64,000 bases of DNA from Nansenia antarctica (lineage: Eukaryota; Chordata; Actinopteri; Argentiniformes; Microstomatidae). The notes beneath the pieces are model-generated. The model had not been told where the DNA came from and did not search any database. It saw only the letters and a program-made list of their open reading frames with translations. The position numbers and the translations under genes are program-made. Below, in pieces: positions 26,600-38,568 of the stretch (its first letter is position 1; every line of letters starts with the position of its first letter). The stretch lies in the NCBI GenBank assembly GCA_963989245.1, contig OZ022342.1:10836797-10900796 (forward strand), read 5' to 3'.

Positions 26600-29368
26600 A
26601 TGAACATGAAGTTTTTAAATCTCTTTGGACGTCTCAAATCTGTAGTCATTGGAATGATTCATGTCCAAGCCTTGCCAGGTAGGCCGATGCAATTGTTTTT
26701 GAGGAACACAAGGTTTTTACTTGCAGCTTTTAGGTGTTTAACATTGATTAAATGATCTCCATAGGTACACCTTTAGGTAGTATGACCATGCCCCAGATTA
26801 TTGAAGAGGCATGCCGGGAAGCAGACATCTATCACAATGCAGGGATTGTAAGTATAAACCAAAGACATAATACAACACTTATACAGTTTGTCAAATAAAA
26901 GAACTAAGAGCTGTTATGTCAAATATATTTGTGTTGTTTCGGATTGTGATTCTGATGCTGTGTAAACTATGCTACCAGCTGAATTGCCATCATTGACTGT
27001 ATGAGAGTTGAGAATGTAAGAATAGGTTCATGATTCTCTCATGATTCGATTAGACATCCAAGCATCCCTCTCAACAATGCGCTCTCAATGAACAGCTACT
27101 GTATATGCTGGAAAATGTAATGATCATTGTACTGCATGTCCTCATCTTTCTCCCAGGATGGGTTGATCATTGAGAACATGCATGACATCCCCTACACCTT
27201 CTCTGTTGGGCCAGAGGTGTGTGCCTCTATGACAGCAGTGTGTGCAGCGGTGAAGGGGCTCTATCCGTCTCTGCCCCTTGGTGTTCAGATCTTGTCTGCA
27301 GCAAATCACCCCGCTATGGCTGTTGCACTGGCTTCAGGTTGATACAGCCTGCATTTGCCTACTATCCCATTTTAGATTCAATGTTTAATGCATGATTCGG
27401 GAAGAGGACATTAACCTATCCCTTTTTGTTGAAGGTCTGGACTTCATCAGAGCTGAGGGGTATGTCTTTTCACACATCGCTGATGAAGGCCTCTTGAATG
27501 CATGCGCCGGTGACCTCTTGCGATACCGCAAGCAGATCGGAGCTGAACATGTGCAGATCTTCACTGACATCAAAAAGAAGCATAGGTGTGCCTCCGTTCA
27601 ATTAAAATGTACAGAAATTCAACCATTACAGCCCTACTGTGTCTCAGTGTCCTTATCAAAATCAGCCTATTCACTGAACATGCTAGAACTGAGGGCTAAT
27701 CTTATTCATAAAGGCTAGCAACAGGTGATATGGTAATGAGAGTTACAGTGTGACTACTCTCACTTTCATGTTCTGTTTGGTTATATCTTATTATATGTCT
27801 TCCCAGCTCCCATGCCCTGACATCAGACGTGAGCATAGCAGAGACAGCCAGAGCATCTGAGTTCTTCCTCTCTGATGGGCTCATTGTCACTGGGACCGCC
27901 ACAGGAGTCCAGGCAGATCCAGCAGAACTGAAAGGTGGGATCCTGACTCTGGCGGCTCAAGTCTATGTCCCTGAAAACACATGCATGCATGTATGCACAC
28001 CCAGACACTGTCCGTTCGATGGCTCCTCCAGCGCACTCTTTGGCGCTTTGTTATTCAAGCAAAATTGTTTGGTTAATGTTGCATTGTTACTGACAGGAAC
28101 AAACCATTGGTTTGCTTATTTGGAACACTGTCTGGAGGTCAGCAGAGATGTAACACTTGAAAATAAGTGTAAAGCTCTGTGTCTCATTTTAGGAATGATT
28201 AGCATACACCCCCTCACATACACACATTTACACGTATGGACATACACACACTCTCTCTCTCTCTCTTTGTTATTAAGAGTGCACCCTTTTTGTACACATA
28301 CACACACAGGTACACACCCTTACAATGGTATGCTTACTCATATCTCTTACCACTCCCACCACATACCATTCTATTGCCATACTTTTGCAAGAGCTGTTCA
28401 GTTTTTGGCGCTACTTTTTCTTGGTTAAGGTTAAGCTGCCCTAATGCTCGAGGCGTCAGCCCACAAGCCTGGCTGCAAGCCTTATAAAGAGCAGCCGTGT
28501 CTAGGGAGATGGATGCCTCACAGTCCGTCCCCCCCCCCCCACCCCACCCCCGGGAGCCTGGGGAGTGCTGACCGTGGCATGCGTCCTGGACGCTCCTGCC
28601 CTTGCCCGCCTGCCATAGCCCTGCTTGGCTAATAAAGACACCAACATTGTCTGCTATTTTTAAAGCACACTCTCCAGATGGCGGACGCTGTAAACACAGG
28701 CAGCTAAACAGGCTGGGGGCAGGCTGCTGCCATACACACAACCCTGCTGCCTAGTTTGGACGTCTGCCCACTGTACAATCTCCCCCAGTACGATCCGATT
28801 GGGCTGGTGGTCTGTTGTCAGCTGGGTATACGGAGCTGCCAGAGTCTGGGTTTATGTCTCTCCTCTTGTGTCTATCTGGATCCATGACGACCATTATATT
28901 CATCCCTTGTTTTTACTTACCAGAGGAGATGTGTGATCGTTGCTATCATGCTATTGTAAATCCAGCCATTTATTGCATCTGTACTGTATTTCAGATTCAA
29001 TGTGCCTTTGCACATCTTACACTTGATATGCAAGATAAAATAGACCCTAGGTACTTTATGTTGTTGGTGTCATACTGTTGTAATCACATTTGTTATTATA
29101 GTAGTAACATTGTATCTATAGTATATACCCAGTATAACATCTCTACTTGTCTTGATATGTTTTTTTTTTATTTGCAGATGTGGCGCAGTCTGTAAGAATT
29201 CCTGTCCTGATTGGCTCGGGGGTGACCTTTGATAACATGGAACACTACCTTGATGCAAGTGCAATGATTATTGGCTCTTACTTCAAGAGGGGAGGGTACT
29301 GGGCAAATGCTGTTGATCCAGAGAGAGTGAAGAGGTTCATGGGAAAGGTGCATGAACTTAGAAAATAA
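26600..29368 (+). CDS. BtpA/SgcQ-family protein (F13E9.13-like), 6 exons, 270 aa
   Basis: This is a predicted TIM-barrel protein of the BtpA family, whose animal members are annotated as F13E9.13-like, often mitochondrial; the reaction is unknown. Exons: 26600-26678, 26765-26847, 27157-27337, 27435-27585, 27807-27934, 29178-29368. All have GT-AG borders and matching phases, totalling 270 codons plus stop. Family features in order: the N-terminal strand VVIGMIHVQALPG, then GLIIENMHDIPY in exon 3, GVQILSA, the FSHIADEGLLNACAGDLLRYR block of exon 4, DGLIVTGTATG in exon 5, and a C-terminal IPVLIGSGVT and GSYFKRGG typical of a barrel phosphate site. An in-frame second ATG lies at 26606. AATAAA at 29624-29629 fits a 3' end. 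The gene is divergent from ccne1 and convergent with the TP53INP-like gene. The 1.2-kb last intron has no recognised gene. Confidence 0.9.
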
Positions 29369-29379
29369 ATTAAATGAGC

Positions 29380-29494
29380 AATCCTAACTTGAGATCCTTG
29401 CACGTAAACCCGGCGTACTGTCAATCTTGCATTGAAGTCAGTTGGAAATGTGTGTGACGATTCAACTCAAGTGTGCTGATCTCAAGTTAGGGTT
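29380..29494. repeat. small inverted-repeat element in 3' UTR of the BtpA-family gene
   Basis: Arms of 17 bp with one mismatch, CCTAACTTGAGATC at 29380-29396 and its complement at 29478-29494, begin 11 bp after the stop codon. The transcript could fold into a stem enclosing about 80 nt. It is probably a small MITE that landed in the 3' UTR, though no clear target duplication is seen. Confidence 0.5.
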
Positions 29495-30234
29495 CCACCC
29501 TGTATGAATTGCTGCTCCCATTATATCAATATCAACTTGCAAGCATCAATGACACTGTACATTTGTAACAAGAATAGATGTCTCATGTTTTCTTTTTAAT
29601 ACAACAGACATTGAACAAAACCAAATAAAAACCAAAACCAAATATTTTTTTTCTTTTTACATTTCACAAATATACACTGAGATACAAAATCACATTTAGT
29701 TATATTTACAAACAGGGCCTGTAGCAACAAAGCAAGCTTAATAAAACAAGCAAACAACACTCAAAACCTTTTAGACAGTGGTTTGGTAGTCCTTACATAA
29801 CATTGGTTTGTTCTGTAAGAAAGACATACCTTAAGATTTTAACCTTACAATCGAGAGAAAGAGGTCCAATGTCCTCATATAACATTACAAGTACATTGTT
29901 TTAGGTATGAAATTATAAACTTTTGTAAAGCACCGGTCACAACAACATATCTACATCTTAGGCACCCAGTACTATTCGTAGCTGAAAGCGATCCTATCAA
30001 AATGTACGTATGTTGCACCTCATACACTACTTTAAATGCAATACAATCATTGACGTTTTTCGTTTTCATCTGAACCATCTCACATTGTGAACAGTGATAT
30101 GCCAGTGATAAGACCTGTCATACACAAACCTCTATCAAAGCTATTTTCTCTTGTTCAAACGTGTGTTAACTCAATACATACTCAGTTGATGACTCATTTT
30201 CAGTGGTTGCAAACAGCTCTGTGGTCGGTGACGC

Positions 30235-32920
30235 TCAGTAGTTGTAGAGGCGCAGGCTGGGCTGTTTGAAGTGACCGTAGCGTCTCTCGGAAGGGGAGAA
30301 ACGTACTCTGGCGAGGTTCTGCCTCTGGAAAGCACTCCTGGTCAGCCTCTTACGCTCTGTGTGGTCCCTTGTCCGTTGCACGGCGAGCAGGTGGACATTG
30401 CTTGGAAGGGGGATGCCCCATGCTGCCAGCCTCCAGGATAAATGTTGTTTGACTGGCACAGGCCTGCAGGAGGATAGCAGAGACACACTTGTCTATTTGG
30501 ATGAGATTGGCAGTCACTAGTTCTCTACCCACTGCCTGCCTGAAAATGGTGACCGCTAATAACTGTATGTGTAGAAAGAAACAGAAGGGAGAGAATTGCT
30601 GCGGGGATATACTGGGGTAGTCTTGGTAGATTGAAGGTGCTCTTCGGTAAATTGGTTAATTGGTCATCATCAAAGTAAGGAGGACCAAGGGTCTCTTCGT
30701 AAATTTAAAATGGCTTTAACACAACAAACACTAAAACTCTGATGCATTTTGGCCCAGCCTTAGTCGGGGAGTATAATTACACAGTGAGACATATCTTCCT
30801 TTAACAAACCACGCTCCAATAAACCCTGATTAAAAAGGGGGAGTGGCAAAAAATAAAAACAATCTTGACTGGGTTATATGGTGGAGACGCTACATCGATT
30901 GATGTCTATCTGGTCTGGTCTGGCTCAGAATATTAGGTGATTTCCTTTCATCAATACCTTTCATCAATACGCATTCCCCCTAAGATCAAACTAACTCTTG
31001 AGAACAGGAACAATCCCATACAATTTTGGGATCTTGATATCAGTAAAAACGATGAAGGTTTTTTTGCACACATCCATCTTCAAGAAGTGTACTGATGGGA
31101 ATACTATTTTGAGGCCAGAGAGTTTCCATCCCAGGCTTAAGAAAGAACATTCCTTTTGGCCAATTCCAAAGACTCGACAGAATTTGCAACCAAGAAACAG
31201 ACTACAGAGTATAGAATAGAGAATCACTTCTTGTGTCAGGTTACAGCAGTCCGAGTTACGTGGGGACAAGGGCCTGATGACTTGATGGAGCTGACCTGTT
31301 GCAGAGTGAAGCCCCCCGGGATGCCCCAGTGAGAGTGTACTTTGTTACTAAATATCGCATTGAAGCAGAGTACATTAGAATAATTGGTGGAGTATGCAGA
31401 GTGACCCACTACTATGCAAAGCCTATGTAGAACCACCAGTCATAAGCTTTATGAGATGTCCTACCTTAAATGTCAAACTAGTCCACAGCTACCATCCTGA
31501 TGACTCGCAAATGACATGGCTAGACCATAAACCAAGGGGCACTTTCAAATACAGCCAGTGCAACCATTGGAGAAATATTGCACAGAAAAAGGATTTTGTT
31601 GACATAGCCTCTAACGCAGTAAGTCAAGCATTTAATTAACTGTAAAACCACTAATGCCATTTGCAGATTGGAATGTCCACAGTGCAACATGTTCTTTATT
31701 GGAGGGACAAAGAGGCTGAGCATAAATATGCCATACGTGTAGGTAATGAGGACCACTCTATGGCAGGAGGACAATAAAAGTCTTTACAACAAAGCAATCC
31801 TACCTCCATACAAGCTATGGGTGTTGATCATAGTCCAGCCACTATTAAAAAAGGTGACCATCTTTAGACAGCTAAACAGCTTTCCTGGAGGGTTATAGTT
31901 TGATTAAACTGTGGTAACTTTGCTGCCATCTACTGTGCATTTTCTGACTGTGCAATTATACTCCCCAATGAAGGCCATGCCGAAACATGTTTTTATAGTG
32001 TTTGTAGTATTAAACATGCCAGAATAAATAAAGCCATTTTAAATGTATGAAGAGTGCATTGGTCCTCCTTTTTTAGTGAACTGTGTATGTGTGTTGGGTA
32101 AAAAAAAATGCAGTAAATGGTAGAGTATCCCTTATCTTTGGAATTCATTCACAATGTTAGATTAAACGTATGGTCCCCGCACTCCGAGCTCACACAACTG
32201 TAGGACCTGCGTCCTCTGTATTGCTAACACACGTGACACTCATGGAAATATCAGATGGAAACCAGCTACAGGACGTTACTGAAAGCTAGCAATTCAATGG
32301 TGTGGATATTTCAACTTGTTTACCATCTTAACCTGGTGTTACACTTGCCTTAGTGATAGTCTGAAGTTATCTACTCATTCTCCAGTACACAGTTGGAAGT
32401 CAATGCCCTTTAGCACTTTATGGTTTAGTGACCATATCTACTGATGAGATGGACCCCTGGGTTGATGAAAACTGACCTGAGGGAGTCTTCCTCATCTTCA
32501 TCTGAGCCTTGGTCATCTTCGTCGCTCATTTGACCTCTCATCTCGTACACAGACATACTGGGGTGCTCGATCAACAGGTTCTCCAGGCAGTGCACCTTAG
32601 GGGGGTCCAGGCAGTGGTTCTCTGTAAACGTTGTTATACATTTACAAAACTGATACAAAGCTCACGCTATGTGAGAGTCCATTATAGCCTCAATTCAATC
32701 TAGCCTACTATCTACAAAAGCTCCAGATAATAATACCAGTCCATACCAGTTTAAGGTTAATTGGGATTCCTACAAACTGAATTGTCAGCTTACCTTGAAT
32801 GTCAATGATGACCCATCCTCCCTCTTCAAACTCAATGAGTTCCTCATAGGTGACATCCTTGGGGCTGGTTAAGTCTTCATCTGGGATTCCAATCAGATGG
32901 GCAAATATCTTTGCGATCAT
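30235..32920 (-). CDS. TP53INP/DOR-family autophagy and nuclear protein, 3 coding exons, 166 aa
   Basis: Homologues (TP53INP1, TP53INP2/DOR) shuttle between nucleus and autophagosomes, bind LC3/GATE-16 and act as transcription co-factors. Exons (minus): 32920-32794, 32621-32477, 30463-30235, all GT-AG and in frame. Residues 27-40 are acidic and contain GGWVIID; W36-V-I-I39 matches the LC3-interacting region. The conserved block LENLLIEHPSMSVY lies at about 55-68, followed by an acidic DEDDQGSDEDEED run. The C-terminus has the basic family signature (AFQRQNLAR, ending LYNY). At 166 aa it is shorter than TP53INP2 (about 220) and TP53INP1 (about 240). Acceptor-like CAG near 32954 suggests a 5' non-coding exon. 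The roughly 2-kb second intron is largely a decayed Penelope-like element. Which paralogue it is cannot be decided here; its place beside ccne1 suggests an ohnologue of TP53INP1, which neighbours CCNE2. Confidence 0.85.
30672..32074 (+). mobile_element. decayed Penelope-like retroelement (RT end plus GIY-YIG domain)
   Basis: The plus strand between 31000 and 31770 encodes, through several frameshifts and stops, the end of a reverse transcriptase (TDGNTILRPESFHPRLKKEH, then PIPKTRQN). Past a gap it encodes CNHWRNIAQKKDFVDIASNA and ICRLECPQCNMFFIGGTKR, which has the form of a GIY-YIG endonuclease start. Fusion of RT with GIY-YIG is diagnostic of Penelope-like elements. About 120 bp at 30672-30790 recurs in inverted form at 31950-32074 (shared AAGGAGGACCAA, AAATTTAAAATGGCTTTA, GGGGAGTATAATT), consistent with the terminal repeats of such elements. 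It lies in the intron of the TP53INP-like gene, on the opposite strand, and is clearly non-functional. Confidence 0.75.
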
Positions 32921-33324
32921 TGTGGAGATGTTCTGGCTCCCTCTGGATCAGTCTGCACAGAAGGGGAGTGTGATGTCAGCCCCTGAGGGACGCCATTGAA
33001 ATGACATTTTGGAACTGTCTCACTCAGACGAAGGTTGCATTTCATGTTGTCTACATTGCTGGTGGGCCACACATATCAGCGAATTGTTATATCATATCGA
33101 TGTGGTCTCTGAGATGTCGAACACTTATCCAGGCCTTGAGATCTAATACATTTGCAGGGCGACTGCAATGTGGGGGACCTGGAAGGTAACCTTTTTTCTA
33201 CCAATCTGTCATCTTTTGACTACAAAGGTATAGTTTAATAACTACATTAACAGAAAATATAACTAAGGTGACTCCTCATATCACATCAGTCCAGAGTTAT
33301 TGGCCCTGCTAGCACATTGGAACA

Positions 33325-33342
33325 ACACGCCCCCTGCTGGCC
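33325..33342 (-). promoter_or_regulatory. CTCF-like motif, reverse
   Basis: Minus strand GGCCAGCAGGGGGCGTGT is a strong match to the CTCF core. Convergent with the site at 13.8 kb. Sequence match only. Confidence 0.45.
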
Positions 33343-33808
33343 GGAAGACATAGCATCCCTTCTGACAAGCTCATTTTAAGCCTAAATCCGAATGCACAAC
33401 CTAAATTAATATGATACATTTGAATGAGCTGATTGCTGAGTGAATGGACTGAATAGGTTACACTTTTAAGGACAGAACATGTGGAAAAAGCTTTTTCTCC
33501 GTTTCTGGAGTCTTATAGCACTGATATAGATTATGTAGGCTTATGAAATGTCAACAATTACATCAAACAATTTGTTATAGAAAAACTGAACATGGACATG
33601 CTTTGTTATGCCTCTCAAAGATAAACTATGTAATAGCTGGGATATCATATTTTAGACAAGTGGGGAAAAACAATATCCTTCGAGAACATGGGCTTTTTCC
33701 AGACATCCCAGTGTTTGTCGTTCTGGTCACAAGTCTGCCTGCAGCACACGTTGCTCAACAAACAGAATCCTCGTCAGTATATCATCAATCATAACAGTAG
33801 GCCTATAT

Positions 33809-34060
33809 CGTGACGTTAGAATTATAAGGTTCTATCTCCATTTTTGTCGAAATTTAGTTTTTTTTTTACATAATCTGATCCATTAGGTGTTTATTAATGC
33901 CTGTGTGGTGTTATTCTTAAAATGTTGACATTTTTGAGTTAGTAATTCATAAAATACAAAGGTTCCATCTCACAAAACATAATGGAATGTAAAAACGTTG
34001 ACGCTCAATATCTCTGAACTACCCTAAACGGAGATAGAACCTTATCATTCTAAGCTCACG
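33809..34060. mobile_element. CGTGACG MITE, copy 2
   Basis: 252 bp, from CGTGACGTTAGAATTATAAG to a complementary right end with three changes; 4-bp duplications ATAT at 33805-33808 and 34061-34064. Upstream of the TP53INP-like gene. Confidence 0.8.
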
Positions 34061-35023
34061 ATATGCTAATCATGAAATAAAAAAAAACTCAAAATATATA
34101 GTGTAACTATAGATCTGTTCATTCTTCACATGCGAAGAATGAATAAACTGCATTAAATCTGCCAAATCGACAGCCGACACTATGAGAGAGAGCCTATATT
34201 ACTGGTGTGACATTTGGGTGTAGCCGTCTGAAAACATGAAAACTCCAGACAACGCAAGATCAATAGACACAATAGTCAGGGCATATTATTTGGCCAATAT
34301 TGGAATAAATTCCTTATCAAGACATTTCTTCACCAATGTTTTTGTAAAGTTGTCTACTAACATATAAATAATAATATAAACATAAAAAAGAATAATAGAT
34401 CACAGACACGAATTGCTCGTTAAATGTAAGATATGACAAGGCTATTATAGCCCTAGGCTATTATTTTCTTACTTGTCAAGGTAGATGGTAAAAAATCAGG
34501 AAATACAACGGTGGTAGTCGTCGGACAGAAGGAAACTATGTAACTGTTTTGAGATTGTTTTGATTCTCTCTGACTTGTTTATGAACACAGAAGATCCTCC
34601 CCCCTTATGTTGGTAACCAAACCCATCTCGAAGGCAGGGTTGCCAGATTGGACGGGTCAACCCGCCGAATGGGCTACTTTTGACAACACTGGGCCGGAAA
34701 AAAAAATGCATTTGGGTGGTTGGGCTAGAAGATAAATAGCATTTAGGCGGCATCAAAATGTCTGAAAGTGTCTGAAAGTTACAAAATGCGTGAAGTTAAA
34801 ACACACACCCTAGTACATACCTGTCAACCCTCCCGTTTTTCCCGGGATTCTCCCGTATTTTACCTTTATTTCCCGCTGTGCTCCCGTTTAAATATTTTCC
34901 CATAAATCTCCCGTATTTTTAACCTATAATATAATATAATTTAACACTTAATAGTTGGACGTTGTCGCATGCGCACAATCGTTATATCCATGTCGGAGTT
35001 TACTTGTTTCCTCTCGTTTCTTG

Positions 35024-35163
35024 GGCTGCGTTCGTAATTTTGCTCTGAGAGCACCGGAACGCACACTAGGTGTAACGTCATAAAGGGACCACGTAATTTG
35101 ATTGGACAAGAGGCTTTCCATGAGTGGTGATCAGATTTCCAGAGCGTGTTTACGAACGCAGCC
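35024..35163. mobile_element. GGCTGCGTTCG MITE, copy 2
   Basis: 140-bp full copy with both inverted ends and the shared core (GAGAGCACCGGAACGCACAC, CATAAAGGGACCA). Confidence 0.7.
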
Positions 35164-35549
35164 TCGGTTATCTCCGTTTTGAAATTATCGCTGGTAGCAT
35201 TGCGCCGCTCTTTTCCCATTGACATCATGGTGTCAAGTAATGTATAAATAAATGTGCTGAATTGATATGCCCTTTTTGTGTTTTCATGTATATATATGCA
35301 GGGATGCTCAAAGTATTTTACTTTCAACCAGGTATCTGATTCTGATCACCTGTAGTCACTTACTTAATCATAGGAACTAGTTAACCCAATTCTTGTTGCA
35401 CTGAAGCAGGTGGTTGATTGACTGTGTCCCCTTGTCTAAATGTAAGGGGTATCCTATGGTTGTCTGTGTCTGACCCCCGTGTACAGTCTTAGTGCTGAAG
35501 CTCGTCCACTGTGCAAAGGTAATTATTGACAAGCAAAACAACAAAACAA

Positions 35550-35972
35550 GTAGAAGAGCTCATAACTCCTATTTTAGAGACTCTACACTGGCTTCCTGCT
35601 AGGTTCAGAATAGATTTCAAGATCCTTCTGCTTGTTAAAGCTCTCACTGGCACAGCACCAGAATATCTGAGAGACCTTTTGCTAGCATATCAGCCCAATA
35701 GAGCTCTCAGGTCTTCTGACGCTGGTTTTCTCTGTGTACCACATGTACAAAAGAAGAGATTTGGTGAGGCTGCATTCTCATTTTATGCACCCAGATTGTG
35801 GAATGCACTGCCAGTTTACATTAGGGATGCAACCTCAGCAAATATGTTCAAGTCAAGACTAAAAACCCATCTTTTTAATATTGCCTTTAAATGACTAACT
35901 AATTAAATTATTATTATATAATGATTGGAGCACTTTGAGCTGCAACGTTTGCAGGAAAAGCAATATACAAAT

Positions 35973-36003
<31 letters not shown>
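35550..36003 (+). mobile_element. L2-like LINE, truncated 3' end, second copy
   Basis: Same family as the copy at 1-1.6 kb. The frame stays open for about 110 codons (ITPILETLHWLPARFRIDFK, GFLCVPHVQKK, LWNALPVYIRDATSANMFKS), then the shared 3' UTR and an (ATT)n tail follow. It lacks everything upstream of the RT C-terminus. Confidence 0.85.
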
Positions 36004-36293
36004 ATGACTCAAGGAAGTTGAGAGAGGGAGGGCACGATAGCGCTACTGGTAAACACCTCACACACACACACACACACACGCAAACACACACGCAAACACA
36101 CACACACAGAGAGGGGGTCAACATCATGGTTAAGAGAGAGAAAGCGAGGGAAACATTATCGAAAAAAACTACTCAAGGAAGTTGAGAGTTTCGTCTGACT
36201 CAAGGAAGAGATTCAGAAATGTGTAAAATGTCTAGTATGCACAGCACAGGACTTCCTCATTCTGGGAGGGCATGGGAGCACTACTGGAAAACA

Positions 36294-36341
<48 letters not shown>

Positions 36342-37869
36342 GGTCAACATCAGGGTCAATGAGTTGTCCCACACACAACTTGACCTCTGGCCTGTGTCTG
36401 ACCCCCGTGTACACTCAGACACACACTCAGACACACACTCAGACACACACTCAGACTCACATTCAGACACACACTCAGACACACATTCAGACACACACTC
36501 AGACATTTACATTTACATTTTTGGCATTTAGCAGACGCCTTATTCCAAAGCGACTTACAATCAATACATTTAAATGCTATATATAAGCATGTGAATCATC
36601 AGTCCACCATTCTACTAGGGCCTAGTAGCTACATACAATGTGCAGGTGTTTATTTTTTATTTTACAAACATCATTGGCAACAGACATACAGTTTAGGGGC
36701 AGGAGATGGGCACCTGCCCAATAGCAATTTGCGTTTTTCTGACAATAATAGGTTTTGGGCTGTTTTTTTGGTGGATTGAGCGGTTTTTAGACTGTGGTTA
36801 GGCTGGAAATTGTCAATCCCATCTGGCAACCCTGGGAGTCACTCGCCTACGTAGGCCTAGGGGGGAACGTGTGTTCTCAATGTTTTTGGCCGAGCTGTGT
36901 CATAAGATCAAGTGCCCTTCTTGGAACTGACCTATTATATAACACTTTGATTTGATTCATAGCATTTTTCCTATAAGCCAACATCACCGTGTACGCATTA
37001 ACATCGATAGATTGTTTTGCAACAACAACGTTTGCAACAAAAACAATGTTACTTAGAATACTTACTATCAATGTCATGAACATTCAGCTTTGAACTCAGC
37101 CTACAATTAAACTGTGCATCCGAAACGTAAAATGATTATGTTGTAAATAGTCGGCCTGCTGTGGGGAGAAGTAGGCCTACATTGAATATGAATATGATTA
37201 TTATTATTTTTTGGGGGGTGGTTATCAATATCAGGAAGTAGCGACTAGTCACAACTCGCCATGCCACCGTTCAGCGCGGTCATACATGCAATAATAACAT
37301 TTCAGAAACACACATCATCCTCACCAAGGATCCACGGTAAGGGACTCGTCTCAAGGTTTATACTATAAGCTTTATTGATGATTTGCCACTGATCTGCTGT
37401 AGCCTATGATGTGGATGTTTTGTAAAGGTATCGCAATGCAAGAGAAGGGAACGAAAGTAAAGTCGATGACAGTCCACAGCACATGGCAGAACAATAATGC
37501 AAAGAGAAACAAGCGTGTCTATTAAGATATGAAGAAGCATACCTATACATACTACTGTCTAAAAGACGGACGAGTAAAACGTCATTTAGCGAGTTATTTT
37601 TTAGTGGGATTCTCTCTCTGATATTCAGAGAAGGCTATCCAATATCCCCAAGTAGTCTGCCCTAAACGTGGTGGATAATGTGGATTTTTTTTTTTTTGAA
37701 AAAGATATCTTTCATGTTGCTGTAGGTTATTTTTGAGTAGTAAATGTCAAGCTGCTAGGTTCAAAGTGACTAAACGTGAACCAGGTCCATTCCATTTTCG
37801 TTGCCTCTCAGCAGTTGTAGTACTAGTTATATTCCAGTAGATGGCAGGATATACTTGACTGTATCTCTT

Positions 37870-38117
37870 CGTGACGTTAGAATTATAAGGTTCTATCTCC
37901 ATTTTTGTCAAAATTTAGTTTTTTACATAATCTGATCCATTAGGTGTTTATTAATGCCTGTGTGGTGTTGTTTTTAAAATGTTGAAATTTTTGAGTTAGT
38001 AATTCATAAAATACAAAGGTTCCATCTCACAAAACATAATGGAATGTAAAAACTTTGACACTCAATATCTCTGAACTACCCTAGACGGAGATAGAACCTT
38101 CTCATTCTAAGCTCACG
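37870..38117. mobile_element. CGTGACG MITE, copy 3
   Basis: 248 bp, nearly identical to copy 2; 4-bp duplications TCTT at 37866-37869 and 38118-38121. It ends about 85 bp before the first recognised exon of the C19orf12 homologue. Confidence 0.8.
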
Positions 38118-38223
38118 TCTTGGTGTAGAATAGTGGCATTCAATCTCACTGTTTTTGTGACTGCTCTGTTGACTGATGTCTGGTCTCTCTTATCACACTA
38201 GGGAGGACATCTGTAATGCCACA

Positions 38224-38505
38224 ATGATTTCACGTATAGACGATGTCATGCGACTATGCTGCAATCTATCAACAAATCAACAAATAAAAGTTGCAGTGAA
38301 GCATTCTGCGACAGGAGCGGTATTGGCAGGCGGGACTGCGTTTTTAGGGGGGCTTCTTGGTGGTCCCCCAGGACTTGCTGTTGGTAAGGATCATAGCAAC
38401 ACAAATCAGGACATGCTTTACCATACTTTAAACACAGTGCGACACCATACCTTTTCTTTCATATTATGTGCATTTAATGCAGCTACACGATTCATTATAG
38501 GCTGT

Positions 38506-38568
<63 letters not shown>

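Larger units (their letters stand above)
34635..36834. repeat. pair of opposed hAT-like ends
   Basis: CAGGGTTGCCAGATTGG starts at 34635 and its near-complement (CAGGGTTGCCAGATGGG) ends at 36834. The 8-bp flanks CTCGAAGG and GGAGTCAC do not match, so these may be ends of two different copies. The interval holds a MITE and an L2 copy. Confidence 0.4.

Noticed and set aside
34635..36834. A single 2.2-kb hAT element
   Set aside because: Ends match but the flanking 8-mers do not; kept only as a low-confidence repeat pair.
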